Shown here piece by piece: positions 22,864 through 34,920 of a stretch of 64,000 nt of DNA. Location of the stretch: assembly GCF_002288925.2 (NCBI RefSeq), contig NW_022098076.1:74026145-74090144 (forward strand), given 5' to 3'. This DNA is from Delphinapterus leucas (Eukaryota > Chordata > Mammalia > Artiodactyla > Monodontidae). Both the position numbers and the translations under genes were made by a program. The notes beneath the pieces were generated by a model. The model made no database searches. It saw only the letters and a list, made by a program, of their open reading frames with translations, and had not been told where the DNA came from. Each line of letters starts with the position of its first letter. Position 1 is the stretch's first letter.

Positions 22864-23703
22864 CAGTTCCTCAGGAGCTCCAGTATATAGGCACACCTGT
22901 CCACAAACACCCTGTTTCATCTCAAGTATGTCCTGGGCATTAATAGTGAGGATCCTTGGAAGAGTTTTCTCCTTGACACTAGGGTACAAGAAATATCATA
23001 TCTCTTCATTTTCTAAGTCATTTTGTGAATGGCTCACCCACATCTGCCCATGTCAATGGGGGATTTAATTTTTTCTTTTTCATACAACTTTTCCCTATCT
23101 CTTTCTGCCCATACTCCCTGAACTATACCTATAGGTCAGAAGCCTCAAGGATTACGTAGTCCAAGAAAACTGAGACAGGGCTCCTTTCCTCCCCCCTGTG
23201 CCCCCACATGTAGTCATCATCATCCCTGATGTTCATTTCCAAGTCCACAGGTGAAACAATCAGTTATCACCCCATACCCAGCAAAGGATCACAGAGTGGG
23301 GCTCTAGGTTGGTTGGTGTCCTGTTGATTGATTTATCTATGGGATGAGGTACGACAGGACCCAGTGAGACCAGGGACCTAGAGTGTTGGTTGGTGGAAAC
23401 AATGGTGGAAAAAAGGAAACACTGAGAGATGTGTTAAAACACAATAACCAGAAAAGAAACATTTCTGTTTCTTATGAACTTGCCCCATTCCTTTTGTAAG
23501 TATCCTCCCCTGAACTACACTGTCTAAATGCCACAGATAGAATTTGTTCAGTTACTTGGGCATCCTTTCTCACAAAAGGTTGGAGGTAGGCATTTTGAAA
23601 GCTTGTCTGGGTCCTCTCTTAAAGAGAGACAGTGGATGAAAGGATCAAAAACATCAGATACCCTCAAGCTCCATTTGTGGAGACTAGCCAATGGATGAGA
23701 CAT
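22864..23703. other. Gene-free spacer
   Basis: No supported feature. Confidence 0.5.
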
Positions 23704-24145
23704 GTGTTAGTTATCTGTGACTGAGAAAAAAATGACCTCAAAATGAAAAGTCTTAACATAACATTTATTATCTCATGGTTTCTGTAGATCAGGAATCTAG
23801 ACCATGGCTTACCTGGGCTCTCTGATTCAGGATCCCTCACAGGCTACAGCCAATGTGTCAGCCAGGGCTCTGGTCAAGTCCAGGCTTGGCAGACAGGGCA
23901 GGCTCCATCCCCAAATTCACTCATGTGGTTATTTGCAGGATGAAGTTCCTTGAAAGCTGTTGGGCTGAGGGCCCAAGCTTCTTGCTGTTTGTTGGCTGAA
24001 GGCTACCACAGTTCCTTGTCATGGAGGCCTCTCTACAGGGCAGCTCACAACATGGCAGCTGACTTCATTGCAGGAGGCGAGCAAGAAGATGCAGAGAGAG
24101 GAAGAGAGTGTGAGCAAGGCAGAAGTCAGAGAAGACTTTTGTAAC
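23704..24145 (-). mobile_element. MLT1-type LTR, reverse orientation
   Basis: Begins 'tgttagttatctgtgactga'. It contains 'tttattatctcatggtttct', 'gccagggctctggtcaag', 'ggctgaaggctaccacagtt' and 'gcagctgacttcattgcag', the reverse complement of an MLT1 consensus. It stops where the MLT2-like LTR begins, so its far end is missing. Confidence 0.75.
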
Positions 24146-24505
24146 CTGTGATGGTTAATTTTATGTGTCAACTTGACTGGGCCAAGGAGTCCCAGATATT
24201 TGGCCAAACGTTATTCTGGGTGGTTCTGTGATGGTGTTTTTAAATGAGATTAACATTTAAATTGGTAGACTAAGTAAAGCAGATTGCCCTCCCTAATGTG
24301 GCTGGGCTTCATCCAATTGGTTGAAGGCCTGAATAGAACAAAAAGCCTGACTCTCACCCAAATAAGAGAGGGCCTTCAAGCTGGAACATTGGCTTTTCCC
24401 TGTCTTTGTACTTGAACTGAAATATCAGCTCTTCCTGGGTCATGAGCCTGCACGCCTTCAGACAGGAGGCTCTCCTGGGTCTCTGGCATCTGTATCTGGC
24501 TGATA
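24146..24505 (+). mobile_element. MLT2-type (ERVL) LTR
   Basis: 'tgatggttaattttatgtgt' with 'caacttgactgggcc', 'gattgccctccctaatgtgg' and 'gttgaaggcctgaatagaac' is a clear match to the MLT2 class of ERVL LTRs. The 3' part decays after about 24505. Confidence 0.85.
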
Positions 24506-24569
24506 GCCAGAATCTGTTAAGACAGTCCCTCAGGAGTATCTGGTAAGTCTCAGAGCTGGTGATCCAGGC

Positions 24570-24770
24570 ATGGCAGAAAGAGGCCTGGACTTGGACTCAG
24601 AGGAATGGGGTTCTAAGCTCTGCAGAGGCACTTGCTCCCTGGGTAGACTTGGGTCAAGCTACACAAGCTCTCTGAGGTGAGCCTCTGTCTTCTTGTCTGA
24701 AAAATGAGCATAACAACACCTTTTTCAGGTTCGCTCCCCAGATGCTGGGAGCATTAAACTAAATCGCATT
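24570..24770 (+). mobile_element. MIR SINE
   Basis: 'ggacttggactcagaggaat', 'gtagacttgggtcaagctac' and 'tgtcttcttgtctgaaaaat' follow the MIR consensus in order. Confidence 0.75.
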
Positions 24771-27700
24771 TCCTTAAGAGTGTTCTACTGAAAGTCAGTC
24801 CTGCAGGATGTGAATAAGTGGGAAAAAAGTTTCCACAACCCATTCAGTTTGGGAAATGCGAGGTTACATAGAATTAAACAGTTCTTTTTCCTGCATCTTC
24901 TAGAGTGTATAGTGAGGTACTCAGCATTCCATGTGTGCAAAAAGAAGACATCAGGTAGTGTTAACCAAATGTATTTGACCACAGCACTCGTTTTCCATGA
25001 GAATTTCATGGGATTTGTGTTAAATAATGAATTAAGTCATTCAAGTACAAGTCCCTGCCCATAGAGCCTGGCAGACCACCCACATGTAATCAGTACATGT
25101 TGACTCTGAATCAGATCATTACACAGTAGTCATGGCAGCAAGCCACACTGGGACAGGCCAGGACCGAAATCACAGATGGCCTAGCATTTGGGTAACAGAA
25201 TAAGTCTCCTACTACTAGATGTGCCCGTCCTGTGGAAAATGGTGAGCCTATCACGTAATGCTCTGGTAGACTATATTATGAGGCCATCAGGCCAGACCAC
25301 GCTCCTGTAGAAAGGGAAGGAGATTACTCCTGAGAAGAGAGGCTAGTCCCATACCTTTCACCTGGGAAGAGCCAGGAAAATGGCATTCTGAAGGCAGTCC
25401 TTAGCCAAATAGGAGAGCATTTCTAGCCTTTCTTTGGATCCCTCTGAATCTCAAACACATGTCCTCAACCATGAGCAAGTCCAGAAAGCATCCCTGCAAG
25501 GTATCTCAAGCTGAAGACCAGCAAGTCTACAAAGTAGATTTCCAGTTGTATGTTCCTCTTTTACTTGATGTTTTTGTTTTTAAAAATCTAGCCTTGGGTG
25601 ACAGCAGTGAAGAATCCCCCAGCTGTGCTAAGGGAACTGAGATGAGTGCTGGGCTCCTGGGGTAGGAGAGGCAGAGAGTCACTTGGGGCCAGCGTGATCA
25701 GCATCTGGTATGACACTTGGGGTGAATCCTCAGTTCACATCCCTGGCCCTTTCCTGGGGACTGGCCCTGATTCCTAGAGGTGGACCCCAGCAGCCAAGTC
25801 TTTACTCGGGACATGAACTAGAGCTGATTTTTTTCCAGAGGAAAATGCTTAAATGAAGCTAAGCTAATCAGATTGTCTCTACAGGAAATACAGAAATCTA
25901 TATGAGGAGAAACAGCTGCCGAGGGTCATGGAGCTGAACCATAGAGTGTCCTAAACTGCAGGTCCAGGAACTCCTAAAGTTAAGATCTTCAGAGCTTCCC
26001 TACTTCTCAACCCTCCTGGTGCTTTGGTTATAAACTCAGGTCTTCCCAGTAAATTTTTCTTTTTACTCAAACGAAACAACGTCTGTTTCTTTCCCTTTAA
26101 CCAAATAAATCTAATTAATACATGACAGTAGTAGTCATTCTTTGTGAAAGATCTCCAAAGGCAAGGCAAATGGTGGAGTATAAGGATTAGAGCTGGTCAA
26201 CTTGATGACCCTCTCCATCTGTAAGTTTACCATACCATGATAACTTGGGAGGCTCACCTAAGTGGAGTGGAGGTATGCTTATCAAGATCAGGATATATCC
26301 CACAGGTCAGAGTCTGGGGAGAGTTAGCCTGGGTGAGGCAGGAGCTTTGATGGGCAAGCAGATGAGTCCCAAGCAAAAGGCAAAGAACAAATGGATAAGC
26401 AAGTAGCCTATTTTGATAATGATCAAAACTGGGGAAGTCTGACAGTTACAAACAGAGTTTTAACCAAGGAGTTAAAGTTCAGCGGAATGATCTCAGGCTT
26501 AGACAAACTGAAAACTCAGCGCAGGTACAGAAGTCCAGGGTGACAAGACAATGACCCAGTTGGGTCACAGGTCAAAGCAGAAGCTGAATTACCAGAATTG
26601 GAGCATCAGGTCACAGCAGGAGAATTCATGAGCGCATAAGCCCTTCTGGACTCAATTTCCCAACGAAGGATGGGCCTGCTCCAGGAGCCTGGAGAGTAAG
26701 GCTGAGGCTGCAGGCAGGGGTCTGGGAACAAGGCATACAGGGTTCACACCGTGATCTCCCAGCCTTTCTATCCACAGTGTCACAGTCCTGGGGCCTCTGC
26801 TCAGCCCCTGAACTGCCAAGAAGAAAGGGCAGCAGGGAAGCATGAAGTAGACCAAGGGCCTGCAGCCCTCATCCTGCACATAGCAGAATGTGTGGGTGGA
26901 GAAGAGGGAGAACTGTATTTCTTTGTCTGTTTCTTCAGGCAACTCACAAACCTAGTCCCATACAGATAAAAATGAAGTGTATGAAATCTTTCCTAACTTT
27001 CTGACTCAGAAATATTACTAAATATGTAGATCAGATGGAGACAGAATCCCCAAGTCATACTTACCAGCCCCTAAGCACCCCTACCTGCTGGACTAGCCTT
27101 CTGGGTAGAAAGATCTCACAAAGTTACCCAAAATGGGCTTGCCCTATTGCTTGGTATTTTCTAAAATAAGCCAAATGGAAACCCAGTATGTATTCACCTT
27201 TCCCACATCTCCCCTGCTCAAAGGAACCAAGCACGCCTGGAGATGCTTGGTCAAAATTTATGATAGATTATTGATTAACTATCCCCCTCCTATCCTCTCC
27301 CTAATACCCTCTCTTTTCCCTCTCCTCAGTTACCCTGTGACAGGATATGACTGGGGTTCCCCAGGAACAAGGATAAAGCCACAGTTCCTATGGGGTGTAT
27401 GCTTCTGATGGGCTAAGATCAAGGTTCAGAAAGAAGGGCATTGATAGGTTGGTCTGTCTATGGAAGGAAGGAGAGGACTAGTCATGCATTCTGAAATAGA
27501 TCTGTTATCTGGTCCCAGTAAACATCATCTGATGAGACTGGTTTATTTAGCAGTTGGCAAAGGGGAAGGTAATTCTTAATGAACATTTCTAGGAGGGCCC
27601 CAGGGTCAGGTTTATCACTATGCTCATCCCCTGATTTTAGCTGTGCTTAAAAAACTGGTTGTGGTGGGAGAGGCAGGTAGAGGGAATGGAGGGAGGCAAG

Positions 27701-28018
27701 TGTAGCATAGAGAGAATTCAGACTCAGTGTAAGGGTCAAAAGAATTTGTCACAAAACTTCACAAAATAAATAAAAATGTCTCCTTTCTTCCCTTTTTAAT
27801 CCACCTTTACTGAGTATGGTCATCATATAAATTTATTTTTTTTTAAATCTGTATTTGGTAAAACTGTGAGTTGCTAGAGGAAGCAGGAAAAAAAAGTAAA
27901 AATAAATCATCCCCATCTCTTCATTCCCTACCTATTGCATTTTCATGCTGAAGGAAGGATGGGGACAAAGATACTAAATTATTAGAACTTGCATCTTCAA
28001 AGCTCCTGTACCAGGAGG
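24771..28018. other. Long gene-free unique stretch
   Basis: Over 3 kb with no gene and no repeat I can name. It is somewhat less AT-rich than neighbours and nearly free of young transposons. Frames of 60-96 codons (for example 25459-25665, 26652-26942, 27133-27408) carry no recognisable domain. Confidence 0.5.
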
Positions 28019-28370
28019 TGTCTTAGTCAGTTTGGACTGCTACAACAAAAATATCATAGATTGGGTGGCTTAAACAACAAATATTTATTTCTTACAGTTC
28101 CGGAGTCTAAGACCAGGGTGCCAGCATGGTTGGGTTCTGGTGAGGACTCTCTTCCTGGTTTGCAGATGGTTGTCTTCTTGAAGAGAGCAGAGAGAAGAAG
28201 CAAGTTCCCTAGTGTCTCTTCTTAGAAGGGCACTAATCCCATTAATGAGGGCTCCACCCTCGTGATCTAATTCCCTCCCAAAGGCCCCACCTCCTAATAC
28301 CATCATGTTAGGCATTAGGATTTCAGCATATGAATTTGGGGTGGGGGATACAAACATTCAGTCCATAGCA
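28019..28370 (-). mobile_element. MST/THE1-type MaLR LTR, reverse orientation
   Basis: Begins 'tgtcttagtcagtttggact' and ends 'caaacattcagtccatagca'. It contains 'ggaaggccccacctcctaat'-like text. Flanking five-mers ggagg (28014-28018) and agagg (28371-28375) differ at one base, fitting the 5-bp duplication of these LTRs. Confidence 0.85.
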
Positions 28371-28404
28371 AGAGGTGTCTGTGGCTTTAGCCCTAGCTTT
28401 CTTC

Positions 28405-28475
28405 ATGTAAAGCCCTTGGAACAGTGCTTCACTGGCACATAACACATAGCAAGTGCTGTATAGGCATTTGAGACT
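28405..28475 (+). mobile_element. MIR or L2 3' end fragment
   Basis: 'ggaacagtgcttcactggca' followed by 'cataacacatagcaagtgct' resembles the common 'gaacagtgcctggcacatagtaagcgct' end. Confidence 0.55.
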
Positions 28476-28637
28476 CGTAGTAGTATTTGCATTAGTGTTT
28501 GTATCTTCAATGTAGAATTCCCTGTCCACTAACCAGTCTACTCCCACCTTCTCTCATACCCTTGCCCTCATCACCATCCAGGGTTGATGGCCTATAGACA
28601 CTTATTCAGGATGCTTTGATTAAAATCATTGTTTCCA

Positions 28638-28918
28638 GGCTTCCCTGGTGGCACAGTGGTTAAGAATCCGCCTGCCAGTGCAGGGGATGTGGGTTTCAGC
28701 CCTGGTCCAGGAAGATCCCACATGCCACGGAGCGACTAAGCCCATGTACCACAACTACTGAGCCCACGCACCTACAGCCCATGCTCCGCAGCAAGGGAAG
28801 CCACCACAGTGAGAAGCCTGCGCACCGCAATGAAGAGTAGCCCCCACTTGATGCAACTAGAGAAAGCCCATGTGCAGCAACGAAGACCCAATGCAGGCAA
28901 AATAAAATAAAATAAAAT
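28638..28918 (+). mobile_element. CHR-type SINE
   Basis: 'ggcttccctggtggcacagt' through 'agtagcccccacttgatgca' to an (AAAAT)n tail. The direct repeats aaatcattgtttcca (28623-28637) and aaatcattgcttcca (28919-28933) differ at one base. Confidence 0.95.
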
Positions 28919-28933
28919 AAATCATTGCTTCCA

Positions 28934-29934
28934 ATGAAGGACTGGAAAGCTTCGTCTCTTTATGTAGCTCTTGGAGAAGGAATTTAAGATTAAACTACTC
29001 TCAATTCTTAATGCCAAGAAAAAGAAAAATGTGCAGGCAGTCCTCACTCGTGTCGCCTGCAACATTTCATCCATTTGCTGGCCTGATGGAGCTGACAGAC
29101 CCCTATATTTCACTTTTCACTTTATTGAGGCACTCACTCAACAGTTTTCCTGCTGATTCATTGGTCTTAAAGTTAACTTGTCAACATTTTGCCTTATCGA
29201 TTCAGGAACACTGAGTGGAAAAAGAAGGTAAGTGGTGGCCACACCGTGGTGGGAGAAGAAAAAAACGATTCATTTCTTGCCATTCTCCTTTCAATGACAT
29301 TTCCGGGATTGCAATGTTTGTGTGCCTTGTTACTGCAGAGGACCACAGGCCTCGACAGGAGAGGCCCTGTCCCACTTAGGATGAGCAGTTCTCGATAATC
29401 ATGGACTAAACACAAACCGTTGGGAAAAGCAGCTGTTAATGGAGCAAACACAAAGCAAAGCACAAGGGGTTTCTGCAATGGATTTCAAGCCTGAACTATC
29501 AAATTTATTCATTCCCTGTAAGTCTGGGTTTCCCTAGCCTGTAAACATAAATAAGGTCATTTTCCTATTATTTACAATGATTTCAAGGCTCCCTTTCCGG
29601 GGAATCCTCAAAGGTGCTGGTATTTTATGTTCTTTCCTGAATCAGTTGGTCTCTGCCTCTCCGGGCTCAAGTCATCGATCTCCTCTCTATCCACAGGCCA
29701 CTTAGGCCAACTGCCAGTTACCCTTGACCCTCATAAGTGCCCCACTCCTGGTGAATGCTGTTTCCCCGAGGCCCTCGGGGCTGGGTTGGGGAGGGACAGG
29801 AAGAAAGGAATGTGCTCCTTCCCAGTTCCCTTCTTGCCAGGTGGTCAAGGGATGCTTCCTTTACACAGGTGAGACCAAGCTGTGACGTTTGACAAGACTT
29901 AGTTTAGGGAAAGGAATTGTAACCTTGCTGGCCC
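28934..29934. other. Gene-free spacer
   Basis: No supported feature. Frames near 28971-29478 and 29627-29872 are short and unrecognised. Confidence 0.5.
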
Positions 29935-30082
29935 ATAAGCAATCCATGCACCAAGAAGCCACAGCATCACCTGGGGATGTGCTAACAATTCCGGACCTCA
30001 GGTCCCACCTCAGTCCTCCTAAAACACAATCTGCATTTTAAGAAGATCCTCAGCAATTCATATGCACATCAGAGTTAGAGGA
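29935..30082. mobile_element. MER5A-like hAT transposon fragment
   Basis: 'cagcatcacctggggatgtg', 'acctcaggtcccacctcagt' and 'caatctgcattttaagaaga' follow the MER5A consensus in reverse order. The ends are worn. Confidence 0.75.
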
Positions 30083-30744
30083 GCCCGAATTTCAACACAG
30101 AGGAACTTCATCTGCATGCCAGATATCTACCATTTGCTTCTCTGTCCTGTTCTCTGCCCAGGATGCAGAATTCCGTGGACCTCACCGACATGGCTTCAGC
30201 ACGCTCTGGCTGCTGGTTAGGTCTGGCTATTGAGAAGCCGTAGCAGGAGATCAGAGGATAGAGGAAAGTGGGGTGAGGCTGGTTTCAGGCTGGCTGTGAC
30301 CCTCTCCATTGCTAGCTGCCTTGAGGCTCAGACAGAGGATTTCTAGTTTGTTCTCTCCAGGACCTGCTGTTGAGGATTCAATTTCCTCCCAAGCAACTGC
30401 CTGCTTTCATGTACGATTAGTAGTGTGAATATCCACTCTTTTCAACCACATTTATGCTTTCTCCTTTAGTCCCAACAGGGCAGTAACATTAAAACATAGT
30501 GGTCCAACATTTGCCCATTTCCCAGCATCCAGACATCTGTAGCCCTGTCCCAACTGATCAGTGAAAACTGTAGATCCTGTCCTTTGAACAGTGTTTCCTC
30601 CAGCGTGAGGGCTGGGTCTGCATATCCTGCCAGCCAGCGTATCCATCTTAACTTTTAATCTCCTGCAAAACAGTTCAAATAAAAATAGACACTTCTCCCC
30701 ATGAAAACACCACAACGTTTGAGAGTTATGGGAGGGCCTCCGCT
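30083..30744. other. Gene-free spacer
   Basis: No supported feature. Confidence 0.5.
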
Positions 30745-31735
30745 CTTGCCTGTTTACGATCCATTCTCCAGTCAGGAGCCAGAGGGCTCTTCCGAAACCG
30801 TCAATCGGACCTTGTCATCTTTCTGCATAAAAGCTTTACATGGATTTGGTTTGAACTTAAAACACAAACCGTGGTGTGACAAGTCAGTTTCCCCAGGAAG
30901 CAAGTCCTGAGATGGACGTTGGTGTATAGAAGTGTTTTGGGAGGTGCTCTCAGGATCAACTCCCATGAAGGGTATGAAGGAAGGAGGATTGGACAGAGAG
31001 AACTTGGGCTGCAATGAAGTCACAACAGAAGCCTCAGTTGACCAAGAGCCAGGATGATGGTGCAGAGTGGCCCTTATTGAAGCAAAAGGGGCTGAGCCTT
31101 TGCATTTCAGCGGCTGCTCTTAGGGAGACAGTGTAACCTTGGAGGACCAGCCTCTCTTCAGGCAAGGGCAAGCCCCAGAGGGAGTTCAGCTCCAATCTGG
31201 CATTGCCACGCTCTCAGTGGCTGGGGAATGAGTGCTCCAGTCCTATAAGTAGTGGGCTGGGAGTCGGATCTAGATAGCAGAGCACAGTCTCCTACAGTGG
31301 TTGATAAGGTCCTCCGGGATCTTGCCCTGCCCATGTCTGTAACATGGGCACTCCACTCACCACCTCCTGTCCTCTAATCACACTGGTCTCTGGGACTTTG
31401 TACTTGCTGTTCTCCTGCCCAGATGGCACACTCTCTGGACCTTTGCATAGCTGGCTCCTTCACCTTCAGGTCTTAGACCAGATATCACAGCCACAAAGCT
31501 ACCTCCTTGACCTCCCTATTTAAAGAAGCTCTCACACCTCACCTGCTTGTGGCTGTTGTCATATTGCTTGTTTCTTCCATAGAACTAATCACAAGTGGCA
31601 TTATTTATTTGCTTACTTAACTTCTGCTCAAATGTCTCTTGAGGGTAGGAACCTCGTTGTTCTTCTTTATCCCTTTTCCCTAGTGCCTAGAATAGTGACA
31701 GAAACATAGTAGGTGCAGTGAATGAGTGAATAAAC
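30745..31735 (+). mobile_element. L2 LINE, about 600 bp, split by an insertion
   Basis: L2 text is recognisable at 30745-30890 ('acgatccattctccagtcag', 'ggaccttgtcatctttctgc'). It resumes at about 31291-31735 ('tcctccgggatcttgccctg', 'ctttgcatagctggctcctt', 'atagtaggtgcagtgaatga'). The intervening 400 bases do not belong to L2. Confidence 0.75.
30891..31290. mobile_element. Unclassified insertion inside L2
   Basis: This 400-bp stretch separates two colinear L2 pieces, so it must have arrived later. 'agaagtgttttgggaggtgc' and 'cttcaggcaagggcaagccc' look like LTR or other old interspersed sequence, but I cannot assign a family and see no clear flanking duplication. Confidence 0.5.
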
Positions 31736-31907
31736 AGTGCATTCTAAATTGGAATTCTTTTTAGACTTTTCTGCATTTAGAGACATGGCTTCCTCTGACA
31801 GGAGTGCATTCATTGTTTTTCCCCCTAACAAGTTCCTACATGGCTCAGATGTCAGCCTCTCTGTAGCTCTCTGTGGCCAGCTCAACATCTAGCACTGAGG
31901 AGGCAGC

Positions 31908-32760
31908 AATAATAACACAGATATTTATTGAACGCCTACTATATGCCCAGCATTGTTCTATGTGAACAAAACAAACAAATTCCTTTCTTCCATGAATTTA
32001 TATTCTAGTTGGGGGAAACAGACATAAACAAAGTACATAAGTCAATTATATACTATAGCAGGAATGGGAGATAGAGAACACTAGGTAGTATTGCAAAAAT
32101 TAAAGAGAGTCATCAGAGAAGACCTCACTGAGACCTGGGGAGGTGTAGCAAAGAGCTCTTTTGTGGATATCTGGGTGCAAGCTCTTCTAAGCAGAGAGGG
32201 CAAAAGTAGTGGACTTGAGGTCAGAGTTGACCTGGCTTCTCCAAGGAGCAGCAAGGAAGCCATTGAAACACACAATGTGAGTAAGGCGGGAAGTAGTAGA
32301 ACAGATCTAAGAGGTAATGGGGGGACAGATTGGCAGCGGGGCCAGGGGGTGGCTTGTAGGTCAACATCAGTGAGATGAGAGCCACTGGAGGCCCTGACAT
32401 AAGTTTTGGGAACAGGTTGTATGGAACAAGAGTGAAAGCAGGGGAAGTTGTTGGGGGCCACAGAAGAGACCCAGGTGAGAGATGATGGTAGCTAGGTCAT
32501 AGTGGCATCAGTGGAGGTGGTGAGAAGTGGTCAGGTTCCGGATATATTTTGAAGATAGATCTATCAAGATCTGTTCTTGGGTTGCACATGAGATGAGCAA
32601 GAGCTGAAGATGGTTCTTAGATTTTTCATCTAAGTACGGCATTGCCATTCCCTGAGATGGGTAAGATGGCAGGAAGGTCAGTGAAGGGGAGGGTAGAAAT
32701 CAGGACCACGATGAGTCTGAGATGCCTAAGAGGCATCCAAATAGAGATTTTAAGTTACCC
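31908..32760 (-). mobile_element. Long L2 LINE, reverse orientation
   Basis: 'atatttattgaacgcctact', 'gttgggggaaacagacataa', 'agaagacctcactgagacct', 'ccaggtgagagatgatggta', 'gtggtgagaagtggtcaggt' and 'tgagatgcctaagaggcatc' follow antisense L2 for about 850 bases. It faces the plus-strand L2 at 30745-31735 tail to tail. The paired frames at 32081-32461 and 32091-32378 lie inside it. Confidence 0.8.
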
Positions 32761-33683
32761 ACAAATTAGGAGGAAAACCTAGGGTCCAAATAAAAAAAAA
32801 GACTTTATTGAGAATGAGTAACTGTAGCAAATGATATGATAGATCAATGAGAGGCTTTACAATAAATGATAAAAGCAAGAAGAATTCAGCTGCAATACCA
32901 AAACATGGATTTCACACTGATACGTTCTTGGACAATACTCTTAAATTCTAGACAATGTATGGACTTCCGTTATGTTACATGATAGCTGCAGTTGGAAATA
33001 TCTTTGTGTAGGAAAAATAAAAGAAGCCAACACTTAACAATTTTTATTTTCTCATTTTTTTCCTTCTCTTTCTTTCCCCTCTTTTCTCTTCCTCATTTTT
33101 CTCCCTCTTCCTTTCCTCTTTCAATTCTTTGTGTCTCCTGCTAATTCCATAAGCTTGCCAATGGCCACTCTAAACATTCTCACTAGTAATCAATTAAATC
33201 GTGCTGACTTCTGGTATGTGACCTAATTAAAGATAAAATATATCTATTTTAAATAATTTTTTTCTCCTCCCAAATCAAATTCTTCCTATCAGAATTTTGT
33301 GAAAATAATTAGAGGAAAATAGTTACCACCACTTTACATTTCTTTTGGGGAAGACCAGGAGGCTGAAGAGAACATGTCACAATATACAATTAATGTATAC
33401 AATTTTTTGGATCTTAGAAAGACCAGAGGCCCGTGTTTTCACCATGAAATAAGAAAATGGATATATTTGAAAGGGCAACTGCATTGTTCTTGCATATATT
33501 CACTGAGAAGGTTAAAAAGAAAATTCACGATAACTTTTCTAAAAATCTTTGGTAATAAAAAATCATTTTCACGTATTCTTTAACCGGTACCAGATATACA
33601 ACAAAGTTTATATGGGCTTCCATTTTTAAGTTATTGCTTACCAGTACCCATATTTGGTTTTAATCTCTTCCATTTAGTGAGAT
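32761..33683. other. Gene-free spacer with polypyrimidine tract
   Basis: A C/T-only-biased stretch covers about 33045-33128. No gene supported. Confidence 0.55.
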
Positions 33684-34007
33684 ACAATTTTTTGGTTTGG
33701 TTCTTTTTTGTTTTTTGGGTTTTTTTTTAAGGGATAGACTTTATTAATTAACCTAACTCTCAAACACTAGAGGTTAAAATTCAGCTGGATTATAACAATC
33801 TATATAAAGAGTGCCACTTGCAAGCCACACGAGGCTGGGCCTGGCTCTTCCCCAGATACCCACCAAGCTCAGCTTCAAAACAGGCCTGGGCCCTCTCTAC
33901 CTACTGCACACAGGGGACATTTATATACACGTGACCAAACCCTCAGCTATAGAATATCAGGCAGGAGGGCTTCCACTTGGAGCATTTCCTAATTTAACTG
34001 GAAAGCA
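33684..34007 (-). pseudogene. Retrocopy-like 3' UTR fragment with poly(A), minus strand
   Basis: On the minus strand a stretch of ordinary composition ends with an AATAAA signal (plus strand 'tttatt' at about 33741-33746). A short gap follows, then an A-rich tail seen as T-rich sequence at 33684-33732. Signal, spacing and tail together are the 3' end of a processed transcript. No open frame is evident, so only untranslated sequence seems to be present and the source gene is not recognised. Its upstream end abuts an L1 3' end at 34008 pointing the other way. Confidence 0.5.
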
Positions 34008-34360
34008 CGGAATAAAGACGCAGACATAGAGAATGGACTTGAGGACACGGGGAGGGGGAAGGGTAAGCTGGGATGAAGTGAGAGAGTGGCATGGACTTAC
34101 ATATACTACCAAATGTAAAACAGATAGCTAGTGGGAAGCAGCCACATAGCACAGGGAGATCAGCTCGGTGCTTTGTGACCACCTAGAGGGGTGGGATAGG
34201 GAGGGTGGGAGGGAGACGTAAAAGGGAGGGGATATGGGGATATATGTATACGTATAGTTGATTCACTTTGTTATAAAGCAGAAACTAATACACCATTGTA
34301 AAGCAATTATACTCCAATAAAGATGTTAAAATAAATAAATAAACAAAATAAATTTTAAAA
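34008..34360 (+). mobile_element. 5'-truncated L1 3' end
   Basis: 'ggaataaagacgcagacata', 'cagctcggtgctttgtgacc', 'gcaattatactccaataaag', then an A-rich (AAAT)n tail. About the same 3'-UTR family as 13341-13918, 55288-55481 and 56765-57754. The minus-strand frame at 33994-34182 is antisense UTR. Confidence 0.92.
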
Positions 34361-34629
34361 TGAGTTATTACTGTACTTGAGATTTTTTTAAATATAAAAA
34401 TAAGAAAGCATCGGGTCACACTGTAATTGGCAGGATCTTTTCCTTTCTTAGTGTTACAGAAGATAATAGTGTGTTGTACAAGTGATGCTATCTTAAATTT
34501 GCTGAGTTACAGTACCAGCATGTATTAAAAAAATGTAGATATAATGCCATTTATATTAGTACCACAAATGGGTTAACAATTTAACATTAACAATATTAGA
34601 TATATTTGCAAATGCAGTATATTTATTTA

Positions 34630-34920
34630 TTTATTCCTTCAACAAGTATTTTTTCAAGAACATATTTGTTGAAGGCTCACATCAGTTGTCCTGAGTGGTA
34701 AGAATATACTGACCAAGACACATTTAGTGCCTGCCCTTAGAGATTTTAGTTTACTGGAGGATATGGGCAATAAAAGAAGTAATTAAAATAAAGTGCCATG
34801 AATGTTATAAAAGGAGAAATTAGGGGTACAATAGGAATATAGAGCAGAGAAATTTGAACCAAAGAATTCCTATTGGAGGAAGTTATATTTTGGACTTCAT
34901 CTCAGAAATAACTGAAATAA
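34630..34920 (-). mobile_element. L2 LINE 3' part, reverse orientation
   Basis: 'tattccttcaacaagtattt', 'gcctgcccttagagatttta' and 'gtttactggaggatatgggc' resemble antisense L2 text ('cattcaacaaatatttattg... gagcttacattctagtggggg'). Confidence 0.6.

Noticed and set aside
32081..32461. Antiparallel frames of 126 and 95 codons
   Set aside because: Both lie inside a reverse L2 element.
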